Assembly: GCF_020085105.1 (NCBI RefSeq) | Contig: NC_058052.1 | Location: forward strand, 13,868,733-13,932,732 | Length of the DNA stretch: 64,000 bases | Direction of reading: 5' to 3' | Source: Siniperca chuatsi | Lineage: Eukaryota > Chordata > Actinopteri > Centrarchiformes > Sinipercidae | Shown here: positions 30,300 to 61,100 of the stretch, in pieces | Numbering within the stretch: position 1 is the first letter of the stretch | Layout: the number at the start of each line of letters is the position of its first letter | Program-made: the position numbers and the translations under genes | Notes under the pieces: model-generated | The model's database searches: none | The model's input: the letters and a program-made list of their open reading frames with translations, nothing else | Told to the model about the DNA's origin: nothing

Positions 30300-32030
30300 G
30301 GCTGACGGGCACGTTGCAATCACCTTAACCGGTGTGAAAACGCGGTCGTGCTAACAGTGACGGCTGGTACCCTCAGTACAGCCTCGCAGGCACCCGATAT
30401 CACCCCCAGACTATGACGTCTTCACAGAGATCCACCAATCAAAAGCCTTACATTTAGGTATTAGGAAGAAACTCATAAAACTTGTTTACTGTACTTTAAA
30501 GGTGCACTAATCAGTATTTTTACTTGAACAATGGGTCAAATTACTATTTGAAAGGTTTGCGTTATTTCTGCCTTTATTGAATACAAACGATCAAACAGGC
30601 ATAGAATTAACAGTTCATTACAATATAAACATGACTGCCCAAAACACATATACGATAAAATTAATAACGTAATTAAGAAGTGAAATAAACAAATCGTGAG
30701 TAAGTACTAATAAAATGTTTATGAAAAATAAAATGTCGTAAGATACAGTGTTCTATAAAAGTGTGGGAGGGATTGCATGAAATACAGCCTGCAACTTCTG
30801 GTTCACTTTTACTGCTCTAATTTGCATCATTTTCAACCACAGCAGACAGTTGTTTTCAGGGGGAAAAGCCCCCTAAAAGACCCCACTGTACATCATACAG
30901 AAGAATGACAAAGTTACTAACTAGCTGGTGAACATAGTGGTGCATAGTAGAGCTAAATATATACATATTGGTTTTCTTCTTTACTCTGCTTATATGGTTA
31001 TAATTTTACTTTGTAAATTGTAGCACATCTCTCTGGTGGATCTCAGTTTGAGATGGTCGGTGCAGTATCACCAATTTTTCAGTAAAATATTTCCAAATTA
31101 AGTTGAAATATAAGACCACACCATTTTTTTTAGCTCATCACAAGTCTACATGACTATCATATTATGACAGCTATTTGCATTTTACATCTGCCACCTGACG
31201 TGAGGGTTAAAGTTTAGGGTGTGGGTTCTGCTCACAGGGTCTGCTACATCTCTGCCAAGGAAAATGTGTAGTCTTCTGCCTGCACGAACACCTGAAAGGC
31301 GTCACAGAGGGCAGTAAAATCCCTAAACTCACATACAGCGCCGGGAATTAGCTGCCCGCAAATGTTGCCTGATTAAAAAGTCCTAAATTTTGCTCTGAAA
31401 GTATTGCTCGGGTTGACACATTAGAGTTGCTTGATATTAAACCGATAAACCGTCCAGAATATATTCCAATACTTTATTAATAGTATCTGGGCCTTATTCA
31501 TTTGATTTGTCGAAATGTACTCGTGACTCGTTGTGTTTACGTGTGCATACTTCTGCAGGCGGCTCCTCAGCAACTCTATTCTGCCATATTGGCACCAAGT
31601 CATATTCTTGGCACAGTCAACCGGAGTTAGCAGGTAAAACTTTTAACAAAATACTAAACTTTGTAGACATTATCCTCTATTTAGAGCTTTTATGTCGTTG
31701 TTACGCCTCTCACTCTCAAGTGCATTTTATTTTTAGCATTAAGAAGCAGATGGTAAAAATGTCCGAAGTTGCCCGTGTCAGATTGCTAGCCAGCCGGTTA
31801 AGTTACCTGAGGTTGAAGTTAGTTTGACAGATTTGACAGCAGGTAAATATTGACAACAAGTTACGCTGCTGTCCATTTGCAATGCGTTGTTTTGATTTAG
31901 GCACAAATTCTCCTTAACTCCTTATCAAATAATTGATAAGGAGTTAAGTTTTTAAAACTGCTGATTTAGTCTCTCTTAGTCAAAAACAGAGAGCACTAAT
32001 AACAACAACCACCTCATTGTTGCAGCTGAG
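30300..32030. promoter_or_regulatory. Head-to-head promoter region of adk (minus) and ap3m1 (plus)
   Basis: A CRE-like TGACGTC (30414-30420) and a CCAAT box (30435-30439) lie 115-140 bases upstream of the long adk ATG. A probable non-coding ap3m1 exon ends at AGCAG|GTAAAA near 31631. Its intron ends TTGTTGCAG|CTGAGATG just before the ap3m1 ATG. The sequence between is AT-rich with no gene. A perfect hairpin occurs at 31913-31948. Confidence 0.45.
31913..31948. repeat. Perfect 16-base inverted repeat with 4-base loop
   Basis: Arms CTTAACTCCTTATCAA and TTGATAAGGAGTTAAG separated by ATAA. It lies in the proposed first intron of ap3m1, about 80 bases before the acceptor. Function unknown. Confidence 0.85.
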
Positions 32031-35000
32031 ATGATCCACAGCCTGTTCCTGATTAATCACTCGGGAGACATCTTCCTGGAGAAACACTGGAAGAGTGTCA
32101 TCAGCCGGAGTGTGTGTGATTACTTTTTCGAGGTGAAGGAGAAGGCAGTGGACCCGGAGAATGTGCCCCCTGTCCTGCAGACCCCACACCACTATCTCAT
32201 CTCCATATACAGGGACAAGCTCTTCTTCCTGTCTGTCATCCAGACTGAAGTCCCTCCACTGTTTGTCATTGAGTTCCTGCACAGAGTGGCAGACACAATT
32301 CAGGTTTGATTAAACTCTGTTCATTTTGCCAGATAGATGTCAGACATATTTGTTTCTGTTCAGACTTAGTGTCCTGTGTAAGCAGGTTGTGTCTAGATGT
32401 AGTTTACATGGATTGTGGTTCACATTTCACATGAGATTGTGATCAGATTTCACCTCCCTGAACTAAATTTAATGGGAAATTGTAGTTGGTGCTGTAGACA
32501 AAGAAAATGCACATTTGCTCTTGACAACCCAGCTAGAGAGGAAAATGCTGTGCTTATTTTGTAGCTTGAGAACTTTTTTGAGAACGTTTCTCAGCCGTAT
32601 CCCAGTATTTGCAAGGTTTGTTGTGTTATACACACACTTTGACAAGGCAGTCCAAATGTGGGAACAGATCCCAGTTTGTCCTCATTATACCTTGGTCAAA
32701 CTGAGTAGCTGCAGGCTGTCTATCATGTTTTTATGGTGCATGTTTTTAATCACCCAAGATGCATTTTAGTGTCGAGTGTGAACAGGAGCTGTGGCCTTAC
32801 TTCCATACTACACACTAATTCTGAGCCATTTGTAGTGTGTTCATGCTGGAAAAGTGGCAACATTATGTAGCTTAAAAAGTCATTATACAAACTAAAAAAT
32901 GCTTAATTGTTGAGTGTGCTGTTGTTGTACAGTATTTTCCCCATAATGCAATGCACAAAGGAAATGGAGAAGCTATTCACAACCACAACATGTTAAAACT
33001 AATTGCAGATGGTTTCACTTTGTGAAGTTAAGTGGCCGTCAAAGCTGCAGTTTGATTGATCCGTGCGTGCAAGTATTGCATAATTTACTTTTAGTACAAT
33101 GGTTAAGTATGTTTATTTCTTACTCACAAAAACAATATACTAAAACATTTAGTATATTTTACATATTCTAAGCAAATAGTATGTAGTATGGAACTGGGAC
33201 ACAGCTAGGGTCTAATGGAAAAGAGGTGAAAAGGGTACTTTTTAAGAGAACCGACAAATCCACGCAGATTTTCTGCGGCAAGCTTTTTTTTTTGCATACG
33301 TCAGTCTAGTGTTTGCTTTAGTGTAACAGGTATTTTTGTTTACAGGACTACTTTGGAGAGTGCTCAGAAGGTATAATAAAGGACAATGTGGTGACAGTGT
33401 ACGAGCTGTTGGAAGAGATGTTGGACAATGGGTTTCCATTAGCGACGGAGTCCAATGTCCTCAAAGAGATGATCAGGCCTCCCACCATCCTGCGATCAGT
33501 TGTCAATACGCTCACAGGTAAACATATAGAGGTCACTCTTACTTTGGTGTTAAAGGTTCGTCTAAACTGTACAACCTTCTGTCTACTTATCTCTAAACCA
33601 ACTAAAATCTGCAATGTTTATGTGTACATTGATGTGTTTGCCTTTGTTTTTGTGTGTTTCCCAGGAGGTAGTAACGTTGGAGATACGTTGCCAACAGGTC
33701 AATTGTCCAATATCCCATGGAGGCGGGCTGGTGTTAAATACACTAATAATGAGGCATATTTTGATGTGATAGAGGAAATAGATGTGATTCTGGACAAATC
33801 AGGTACAAACAACCCCTTGTTTGATCACCAGTCTTTTCTTCTTCCTGAAAGATTATATAATTGGATCTTGTTACTCTTTAAACATGCCACCCCCTTTAAT
33901 CTTTCTTATTCAGGTACGACAGTATTTGCAGAGATCCAGGGTGTAATTGAAGCCTGTGTGAAGCTCACTGGGATGCCTGACCTGACTCTGTCCTTTATGG
34001 TGGGTTAATTTCCTCTCAGTGCCGTGTTTTTCTGCTTCTGGTCTGTCAAAGTGTAAAATTCACTCATCGTTGATGTTTTTGATGACAGAATCCTCGTCTT
34101 CTCGACGACGTGAGTTTCCACCCGTGTGTGCGGTTTAAGCGCTGGGAGTCGGAGCGTGTCCTCTCCTTCATCCCGCCAGACGGAAACTTCACACTCATGA
34201 ACTACCATGTCAGCTCTCAAAAGTAAGCACAGAATCTATACAGAAATCTGTCAGTTTATGTATGAATAATCAGCAGGTATGAATTTGGTGTAGCGTAAAT
34301 ATGTGATCTGGTAATCAACATCTTCTAGCAACAATAAAATCTTTGTCCTGTTATTTTCTTTGGGTTTCAGTGTGGAGGAGTGGAATGAAATTCTGGTTTT
34401 ATTTCCCAATAAGGATTCACAATCCACACTGTGTTAACACAAGCTGGTTGCTGTCTGCCTGCCAAGCTGTTTATTGTCATCGTAGTCAATTCTGCCTGTT
34501 TCCTTCCTCAGTCTCGTGGCCATTCCAGTGTACGTGAAGCAGAACATCAGTTTCTTTGAGACGGGACCTTGTGGTCGCCTAGACATCACAATCGGACCCA
34601 AGCAGACCATGGGGAAGACGGTGGAGGCCTTGATGGTCACTATCCACATGCCTAAAGCTGTGCTCAGTGTCAACCTCACAGCCACACAGGGAAACTACAC
34701 CTACGACCTTGCTACCAAGGTAACCAACCATTGACAAGGCTGTCCTAAGCAGTAATACAGTAGGTCTGTGTTAAATGAGAGGTTAGAACGCCTTCCACTT
34801 TTGAATGTGGGCCTTTTTATCCAATCAGTGTCCATCATACTGTTCAGTTTTTATTGATTTTGTCAAATGCTTCACAACAAAGCTGCTTATATCTTACCTG
34901 CCTTTTTCATATGAATTATCCTCTCTATACTGACATGTCTCATTACAAAATTAGTAATGTCAAAGACATACTTATGTACTAGAGTTTTTTTGTACATAGT

Positions 35001-35602
35001 CATGCAAGACTTAAGTAGCTCTACAGTGAAACAATTGGTGTAATTGTGACCAGAACAAAACAAAAGATAAAAAGCATTTTGTTTTACTGTCCTTACTCGG
35101 AGCATGTTTGTTTTGGCAGGTGTTGGTTTGGGACATAGGGAAACTGAACCCCCAGAAGCTTCCTAACTTGCGAGGCAGTCTGAGTATGCAGGCAGGAGCC
35201 CCCAAACCTGAAGATAACCCCTCACTCAACATTGACCTGAAGATTCAGCAGCTGGCCATTTCAGGTAGTCCTCGCTACATGATCTCTTATTAATCTTTGA
35301 ACTGAACCAAGTTAAAAGTCCAAAAATGTAACTAGTCAGTCCTTTTAGCCCCATTCTTTCTCTCCACCTTTTGTTGTTGAGAAAGTTAATGGTTATGGTA
35401 GCAGTAATGCAGTGTTCGCCGGCCCGTGATGGTGTTCAGTTTGAAATTTGTCAGAGTTGATGTAGTTGATTGCTCACTTTGCTTCTCTCCCATCTGTACA
35501 GGTCTTAAGGTGAATCGTCTTGACATGTACGGAGAGAAGTACAAGCCGTTTAAAGGGGTCAAATATGTGACTAAAGCGGGGAAATTCCAAGTGCGAACCT
35601 GA
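32031..35602 (+). CDS. ap3m1: ap3m1, AP-3 complex subunit mu-1
   Basis: Medium subunit of the AP-3 adaptor, which sorts cargo from endosomes to lysosomes and related organelles and reads YxxPhi signals. Exons 32031-32303, 33346-33517, 33665-33802, 33914-33999, 34089-34222, 34512-34719, 35120-35264 and 35502-35602; all borders GT/AG, phases match, total 418 residues, equal to human. N-terminal longin-like domain MIHSLFLINHSGDIFLEKHW...YLISIYRDKLFF; linker DTLPTGQLSNIPWRRAGVKY; C-terminal mu-homology domain from about residue 176 (FAEIQGVIEACVKLTGMPDL, HPCVRFKRWESERVLSFIPP, MYGEKYKPFKGVKYVTKAGK, ending FQVRT). Nothing looks damaged. The coding exon begins six bases after an acceptor, so the first exon is non-coding. 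It is divergent from adk and convergent with vcl. Confidence 0.98.
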
Positions 35603-36096
35603 GAGATGACTGTCAAACCCAAAGGTCAACAATCCAATGTGCCAAATAGGGGGCAAGGTTACCTCCCCCCTGAATCAGCTCTCCAATAAGTCTTACATAT
35701 GCTCTGGCTCATTGTTGTTAATGAACAGTTTTGTATTCTAACAGTTATTTATTATATGTTTGGCATTACATATATATGACTGGATGTATTTGTGACCCAT
35801 AAAGGGAAGCCTTAATAATTGAAGTACTATTAGTTTATATCCAGTTTAAATGTGCTGCATTGTATGGACCATTCCTCTTTCCTTTTGGACTATTTCTGAA
35901 TATTTTTTTCCTGTCTAATGCCTTCTGAGTGTTGCCTAAGGGGAATATTTCGTTTTGAAAAGAGACACTCGCAGCTCACCACCTTGCTCCTCACTACTTC
36001 AACACACCTATACAATCTTAATTGCATGTTGCCTGATAGTAAGCAGCCCTGCCTTTGAAAACCTTTTTACATAGTATAAGGTAGCAAATTTTATAG

Positions 36097-36131
<35 letters not shown>

Positions 36132-36565
36132 TGTTTATTTTTGAAAAATATAATGTTGTGTCTACTTCAGAGTAGCTGCAGTGTGTCTTGAGGCAGGTAT
36201 TTTTGCACACATTTGCTCATTTGTAATGGTAAGTTAAGGTGCTTTTATAGCACACTACAGCACAAATTGCATTTTTGAAGGCCTGAGTGAGGTATATCTT
36301 AAAAATATATCTTGTATATCTAAGGTACATAGTTTGACTTGGGGGGGGTGTACAACTATCTGAAGAGGCCTAGATACGAGCTAGTGATTCAGGCAGTCTT
36401 TTGGGAACAGTGTAAAAAGCACTCAGAAACCTACAAGATGCTCGCATAATCTTGAATGCAACTTCTTAACTCAGCACAGCATTTGCACAATCAATTGTCC
36501 ACTTGGAAAATACTACTTAAAGCTCCTGTATGTAGTTGAATCTGTATTTCAGTGTATAAGATGTC

Positions 36566-36571
36566 AATAAA
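36566..36571 (+). terminator. Poly-A signal of ap3m1
   Basis: AATAAA followed 20-30 bases on by a GT-rich stretch (TTCTGTGTTCCTGTGTG), the expected layout of a cleavage site. It would give a 3' UTR of about 1 kb. Confidence 0.6.
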
Positions 36572-36629
36572 TGCTTTAAAATTCTGTGTTCCTGTGTGCT
36601 TTTTTTAGCCATGCTATCAGAATAAAAGG

Positions 36630-36885
36630 GATGGCACTCTTGGCCTGTCGATTGGTAGGTCCACCAGTGTGGGCCAGACTGAAATATCTCAACAACAATT
36701 GAATGGATTGCCATGAAATGTGAACAGATGATAAACATGGTAAACATACATGTTAAACTTCAGCATGCTAGCATTGTCATTGAGCGCTTGTTAGCATACT
36801 GACATTAGCATTTAACTTAAGGCATCGCTGTGCCTTATTACAGCCTCACAGAGCTGCTAGCATGGCTGTAGACTCTTGTATTGAA
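36630..36885. mobile_element. Non-autonomous teleost repeat (AACATGGTAAACAT ... CATGCTAGCATTGTCATTGAG type)
   Basis: Runs through CACCAGTGTGGGCCAGACTG, AATATCTCAACAACAATTGA, TTCAGCATGCTAGCATTGTC and ACAGCCTCACAGAGCTGCTA. This recurrent fish sequence is rich in GCTAGC/TTAGCAT. MITE-like, non-coding, superfamily not assigned. Confidence 0.6.
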
Positions 36886-36891
36886 TACACT

Positions 36892-37301
36892 GAATATTAT
36901 GGAAGCAAATAAGGGTCATTAATATTTTGAGACTGTGAAATGATGTTGACTAATAATATCACAGCCTGCAGTTGTATATCACCTTTTGTGTGGATATGGA
37001 ATTTGCATGCACGTATCTGAATGTGTGAATTTGTTAAAAAAAAAAAAATTCTCACAAATTCAAGTTTGTGAATGTGTAATAAAGTTTTGCAGCTGTAGAA
37101 ATATTTAGTGCATGTGTGAAAAAGTATTGAGCACTATTTTTATTTTATTTTTTACAAATTCACACATTCAGATACGTGCATGCATTTTTTTTAACATCCA
37201 CACAAAAGGTGATATACATCTGCAGGCTGTGAAGTTATTTGTAAACATAATTTTCACAAGCCCAAAATATTAATGACCCTTTTTGCTTCCATAGAATATT
37301 T
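36892..37301. mobile_element. Long fold-back MITE
   Basis: Near-palindromic over about 410 bases. Left arm pieces (ATGGAAGCAAATAAGGGTC, TATATCACCTTTTGTGTGG, CACGTATCTGAATGTGTG) recur inverted on the right (GACCCTTTTTGCTTCCAT, CCACACAAAAGGTGATATA, CACACATTCAGATACGTG). The centre holds an A tract and a short unique part. No coding content. Confidence 0.75.
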
Positions 37302-37388
37302 AAGTATCGCTCCCCTACAAAACTCACTCATTTTATGTTGTGGTACCAATGACAAGCAAATTAAGAGGCTGACTAAAGTCATCATTAT

Positions 37389-38074
37389 CTAGAGAGATGG
37401 AGGTCTGCTCTGGAAAACAGAGGAATGAAGCTTAGCCGCAGTAAGACAGAATACATGTGTGTCAATGAGAGGGACCCAGGTGGAACGGTGAGGTTACAGG
37501 GAGCAGAGGTGAAGAAGGTGCAGGACTTTAAGTACTTAGGGTCAACGGGTTGCAGGTTGGAACAAGTGGAGAAAAGTGTCAGGTGTGTTGTGTGATAAAA
37601 GAGTATCAGCAAGAATGAAAGGAAAGGTGTTCAAGACGGTGGTGAGACCAGCGATGTTGTACAGCTTAGAGACAGTGGCACTGAAGACAAGACAAGGGGC
37701 AGAGCTGGAGGTAGCAGAGCTTAAGATGTTGAGGTTCTCTTTGGGAGTGATGAGGATGGACAGGATCAGGAATGAGTACATCAGAGAGACAGCTCATGTT
37801 AGATGTTTCAGAGATAAAGTCAGAGAGGCCAGATTGAGGTGGTTTGGACATGTTCAGAGGAGAGACTGTGAATATATTGGTAGAAGGATGCTGAGGTTGG
37901 AGCTGCCAGGCAGGAGGTCTAGAGGAAGACCAAAGAGGAGATTTATGGATGTAGTGAGAGAGGACATGAAGTTAATTGGTGTGAGTGAAGAGGATGCAGA
38001 GGACAGGGTTAGATGGAGGCACATGATTCGCTGTGGCGACCCCTGAAAGGGAACAGCCGAAAGGAAAAGAAGAA
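37389..38074 (+). mobile_element. 5'-truncated RTE-type LINE, reverse-transcriptase C-terminal end
   Basis: An open frame at 37576-38046 encodes the C-terminal part of an RTE-clade polyprotein: MLYSLETVALK, LRWFGHVQRRD, PGRRSRGRPKRRFMDVVRED, RWRHMIRCGDP. The upstream part (37395-37575) is the same protein in another frame, so one frameshift has occurred. The 3' end is CGAAAGGAAAAGAAGAAG. A perfect 18-base target duplication (GACTAAAGTCATCATTAT) flanks it at 37371-37388 and 38075-38092, which shows a single insertion event with 5' truncation. Confidence 0.85.
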
Positions 38075-39893
38075 GACTAAAGTCATCATTATAGTCTTTT
38101 ATTCTTCCAAGGCACAGCAGATGTGTTGGCAGGGCTAGAAGCTATCAGAATACATTCAGGGTGTGAATGAACACATCACACAGAAGTACACCCTGTGGCT
38201 CTCAGTGAGGGGTCACTGACTGCTACATGCTCAGTAGGCCCAAATAAAGATGAAAATGCGCTTAACATTCTGTGCTGCTGTTTGAGAGCTCTGGCCATCA
38301 TGGGGACGGCTCACTAATACTGTTTAAGTGAAGAGGCTTCACACATATACACAGGCACACACACATGTACAGATTCTCCATTTAACAGTTACATTTGCAC
38401 CACCATTGTAAAAAATATGTAATAAAACTTGATGAAATACTGTTTAGCGAATGAAAATATGCATTCACTGATTTTATTGCATGTAATATTTCGTTACCAA
38501 TCACGATTCCTTAAATGGCTGTGTAATTATTCCAGACACTCCTTTTAAACATTTTTTCAAAATTTAAACCTAAAACCAAAAAAAAACTAGACCGCTAGAC
38601 TGGCATCAGTGACTAATATCACATAAAAAAAAGTTGTTTTTGTTCTCAAACCACCGGGGTCGTCTAGAAAATCTGTGTTAAAATAATACGTCAGCGCATT
38701 CAGAGTGGGACTACTGAGCTCTAAATGAACGTCTAAAATCATTGGTTTTGATTAATTTTGAAAAAAATCCAAACAGTTCAACTGTTACAGAGATAGTACA
38801 GAAAGTAAGCACTACAATTAGTTAAAAATGCAGAAAACATCCTCTCTTGTTTGCTAAAAAAACAGACCTTAAAAAGTACTTCAGGGTCTCTAAAGAAAAT
38901 GGTCTGTCTTGTTTGTAATAACCTGGATTTTATTTGTTATGAACTTTATGAAGCTTACTGTAATGTAAAACAAATCCTTTGGCATTGTTCACTGTGCAAG
39001 TTAAATAAAGTTAACACAAAAAATTCAAAACACACATTAAAAACATGTCATCTCACTCATTCTGCAGCTGTCAAGTGAAAACCTCTTATTTATTAAGTAT
39101 CTTCCTGCAATCAACAAAAAACCTGCCTTTTTATTGACCGCCACACTTTTTTTTTCAAATTATACAATCACTTTTGAAACTGTATCATTTGCCTATAAAT
39201 CATAAAACTTTTAATCCAGAAAACCTTTTACTTCTTCAAGTAACATCACCGGACAGTGGCGATGATGCGTTACCTTTGAATTCATAGATCTTCAGTTAAG
39301 AACAGTGTTATTACTAAAAGTAAACATGAAGAGAGGAGAGCTCATCAGCCCACACAAAACTCCACACTTTAGTGTCAAACTCAGTGTATAAAGCTCATAG
39401 CTGAGTGTTGTCCATAAAACAAATAATTACTGTATATACAATAGACAATAAGAAACGAAGAAAAGTAAATTTCCTCTAGGAGATAAGTATCTTCATGTCA
39501 TAATTTGCCTTTAGAAAATAGAAAACATTTTCATGCAAAAAATATATACCTGGAATTTGGATAAACTCTTGTAACACAACATACCAAAAATATATATTAA
39601 AAACGGCCTCCGGTTAGCCTGCGTGATTCCACAGTTACAGATAAAGAGAACTGGAGAGCAAAGCCAAACTCACGCTAATAAATGAAACCTGTTTGGTACC
39701 AAATCTAATAGTTCCTGGTAGACACAACCAAACTACACTGAAGAATGGGTCAAAATCACCTGCAGTTTCCTCTTTGAAGAAGTGCACATGTTTATCATAC
39801 TCATATATGAGTATGCACATTGCTACTTTTACTCCAGGTGTGCGCTATTGGTGACAAGTTAAGAGTGTTACTAGTTTCAGTGACCAGGTTCGT

Positions 39894-57451
<17,558 letters not shown>

Positions 57452-58113
57452 CTGCAACACACGGATGGACCATTTATTTTATTATCATTAGCTGCAGCAA
57501 GACAGGAAATAGTATTCAAGTGAGCACTATTAATAGTCTGAAGGGTGAACGGGTGTGTATCAATTCACACCTATTTCAAACATGCATGCATGTCATATCT
57601 TTCAAACTTCGAAGGGAAGCAGCTCAGGCTCTGGTTGACTCAGCCGTCTGTTATTCTACATGAGGGCAGGTCGGAGGAAAGACGTTTATGCTTTTCTAAT
57701 TTGACCTAACTCTTCAGACCAAGCACCCATATGTGGCCATAAACTGGAGGTCTGTAGTGTTGAATTCATCTAGTCATCAGCACAGCGTCAACGATGCAGA
57801 ACGATTTGCTAGGAGCCTAATACTTTTCCACATTAAATCAGGCACAAATGATATTCGGGACCTGGTAAAGGATGTACCTTTACTTTTTACTGCCCAAATC
57901 GAACTTGACAGTCATGACTGTGAGTACTGATTTTTCTATTAGACTTGCTTGATTGCTTTCTCCGTCTGTGCCCCACAATGTTTTCCTTCTGAATGTGATT
58001 CAAACTAAAAACGCTTTAAATTTATTTCAGTACATTAAGGACCCTGCTTAAATTTCTCTCTAGATTTATTTGGTTGCACACAATTAATATTCTCACTCCA
58101 CCAATACGTAAAC
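57452..58113. other. Vinculin intron 1, part next to exon 2
   Basis: Nothing recognised. An open frame at 57733-57930 (plus) matches no family I know. Confidence 0.5.
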
Positions 58114-61100
58114 TGTCATGGTACAGCTGTACCTTTCCTAGTGCTCTGCGTTGCCCACCTGCTTTCCAGGAAGACTTCACCACAGCTCTCACCTGCCTTG
58201 CCTTGGACTGCATTCCTGCCTCAGCCTGCCTGCACGCCATAGCCTCGTGGCGGTCTGCTGTCTGCTTCCAGCCCACCAGCTTCCAGCCTTAATTCCACAC
58301 TCCTGGTTCCTCATCACGTGTTCTTCTAAATAAGCAGAACATACTACTGCACACTCATTGTGCTTTTGGGCCCAGCCCCGTTATACCATAACAGAACAAT
58401 CTGGCCACAACAATGGACCCAGCCGACTTCAACCTGGACCAAGCTGGAATGTAGCGAGCAATCTCCAGCCAAGGACAGCCACTGGGACAACATGAGCACG
58501 CTATCCGGACCCTCTTGGAACACAGTCAGACTGTCTTGAACCAGGTATCTCAATTGACTACTCAAGTCGCCACTCTGACTGCTCAACACTCACCACCCGA
58601 GTCCACAGCCCCAGGCCACTGGCCTCCTCCCTCCGTCTCTCCGCTGAGCTATGCTAGAGTGCTGCCGATCCGGGAATCATATGCGTGGATCCAGGCTCGT
58701 TCACCACCGAATTGGGGAAGTACCGGGGATTCCTCATGCAATGCTCTATGTTGTTGAATCAACAGCCTCTGACTTCCATCGGACCCAAACAAGGTAGATT
58801 ATATCATGGGATTATTTAGTGAGAGAGCCTGGCAAGCCCATTAGTTCCACCCAGCCGGTCACCACATTAACTTTGGACACCTTCACCACCATGCTGAGCA
58901 ACGTATTCGACCACCGGGGAACTGCTGCTACACAGTGGCTGGACCTCCGCCAGGGGGCCAGGAGTGTGGCGGACTATTCTGTGGATCTCTGCACCCTCGC
59001 AGCAGATACTAGGTGGAATGAGGAGGCATTGCAGGGAGTATTCACTAAAGGGCTAAGTGAACAATTAAAGGACGAGCTAGCCACTAGCGACGAATCCCCT
59101 AAATTTGGAGTCTAATCACCCTAGCAATCAGACTGGACAACCGCCTTCGCGAACGACGCCGGGAGCGGGCTAGTTACTCCTTACCAGCCACCAGTGCTCA
59201 TCCTTCCTCCTCTCGGAGAACGGACAGGTGTCCGCCAGCTGACCATCCCTCTACATCACCACCGGGGAAACCTATGCAGCTTGGCCGAGCTCGTCTCTCC
59301 ATGGCAGAACGCACCCCAGAGGAGGAATGCAAGAGTCTGCCTGCACTGCAGTCAGCATGGTCATCGCTGGGAAAAAAATAGACTCAACACTAGTTGTGAG
59401 GATAGCGGTGAGTCACACATCCATGTCAGCCCCATCCTGTTTAAGGATGCAATTACCGGCCATAATCTGTCACCAGAACCGGTCCTTCTCTCTGCCAGCC
59501 CTCATCGACTTGGGCGCTGATGACAGCGTCTTGGACCAGGAGACAGCGACCCGCCACAAGATCCCACTGGAACCCCTGGAGAGACCTCTCATAGCAAAGG
59601 CACTGGATGGTAGGCTTCTAGCCTAAGTGACTCACTGGACTATACCGGTCACCCTAGTTCTGTCCGGAAATCATCGGGAAACCATTCAGTTTAACGTCAT
59701 TCCATCTCCGGATTCTCCACTGGTTTTAGGCCACACTTGGCTGAGCCTTCACAACTCCCATATCGACTGGTCAGCCAGAAAAATCATCCGCTGGAGTTCC
59801 TTCTGCCTGGCAACCTGCCTGCAATCGGCGATTCCACCAGCAGATGGTGCAAACACTCCAATCCCAGAACCACCCAACCTATCTTCCATCCCGGAAGTAT
59901 ATCACAATCTCAGTGAAGTTTTTAGGAAGGATTTGGCCATATCCTTACCACCTCATCGGCCCTATGACTGACCCATTGACCTGCTTCCCGGAGCTACACT
60001 CCCCTCCAGCCGGCTATGTAACCTGTCTCGCCCGGAGAGGGAGTCCATGGAAAAATATATCCGAGAGTCCCTGGCAGCAGGCATCATCTGCTCTTCATCC
60101 TCTCCAGTCGGCGCTGGGTTTTTCTTCGTCACCAAGAAGGACAAGTCTCTCCGCCCCTGCATCAATTATAGGGGCTTGAACAACATTACGGTGAGAGTAG
60201 TATCCTCTTTCCCTGTTGAATGCAGCGTTCGAATCCCTAGAGGGAGCCACCCTCTTCACTAAGCTCGACCTCAGAAACACCTACCACCTGGTCAGGATCT
60301 GCGAGGGGGATGAGTGGAAGACGCCCCTGGGCCACTTCGAAAACCAGGTGATGCCGTTTGGATTAACCAACGCTCCTGCCGTCTTCCAGGAACTGGTGAA
60401 CGATGTTCTCAGGGATTTTCTCAACCGATTCGTCTTCGTATATCTGGACGATATGCGGATCTTCTCCTGCAACTCAAAGGATCATGTCATCCATGTCCGT
60501 CAGGTCCTTCAAAGAATGCTGGAGAACAAACTCATCGTCAAGGCTGAGAAGTGTGAGTTCCACGCCAGTTCTGTAACATTCCTTGGTTACATCTTTGATA
60601 GTGGGTGGTTGAGAACAGACCTGGAAAAGACCAGAGCCATTGCGGAGTGGCCCAAGCCTACCACTCGCAAGCAGCTCCAACAATTCCTAGGCTTCGCCAA
60701 CTTTTACCGCAGATTCATCCGCAACTACAGCAGCACCCCTAACCCAACTCACCTCCTCGTTGACTCCGTACGCATGGACCCCGGAAGCAGACCTCGCATT
60801 CACCAGGCTCAAGGACCTCTTTTCCTCAGTACCCATTCTCACTCAACCCGACTCCTCCCGGCAGTTCACCGTAGAGGTGGATGCATCGGACACTGGAGTG
60901 GGGGTGGTGCTCTCTCAGAGCTCCAACTCCGACTAAAAACTCCATCCCTGTGCGTTCTTCTCCAACCAACTCCCCGGCTAAACGCAACTACGACGTTGGA
61001 AACCGGGAGCTCCTCGCGGTCAAACTAGCACTGGAGAAAGGGAGGCACGGGCTGGAGGGATCCGAGTTGCCATTTGTAGTGTGGACCGACGACAAGTACA

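Larger units (their letters stand above)
35603..39893. other. Convergent intergenic region, ap3m1 and vcl 3' ends
   Basis: The ap3m1 3' UTR probably ends after AATAAA at 36566-36571. The vcl 3' UTR on the minus strand extends below 39893, with possible AATAAA signals near 39088. Between them lie a TA repeat (36099-36126), a MITE, a fold-back element and an RTE-type LINE end. No other host gene recognised. Confidence 0.55.

Noticed and set aside
33388-34008. Single 206-codon frame over ap3m1
   Set aside because: It reads through three exons and the introns between them, which happen to be open; splice signals and the human length support separate exons.
57733-57930. Open frame of 65 codons (MAINWRSVVLNSSS...) followed by GTGAGT-like sequence
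   Set aside because: It matches no family I know, lies in vcl intron 1 on the opposite strand, and has no partner exon; an open frame of this length is expected by chance.
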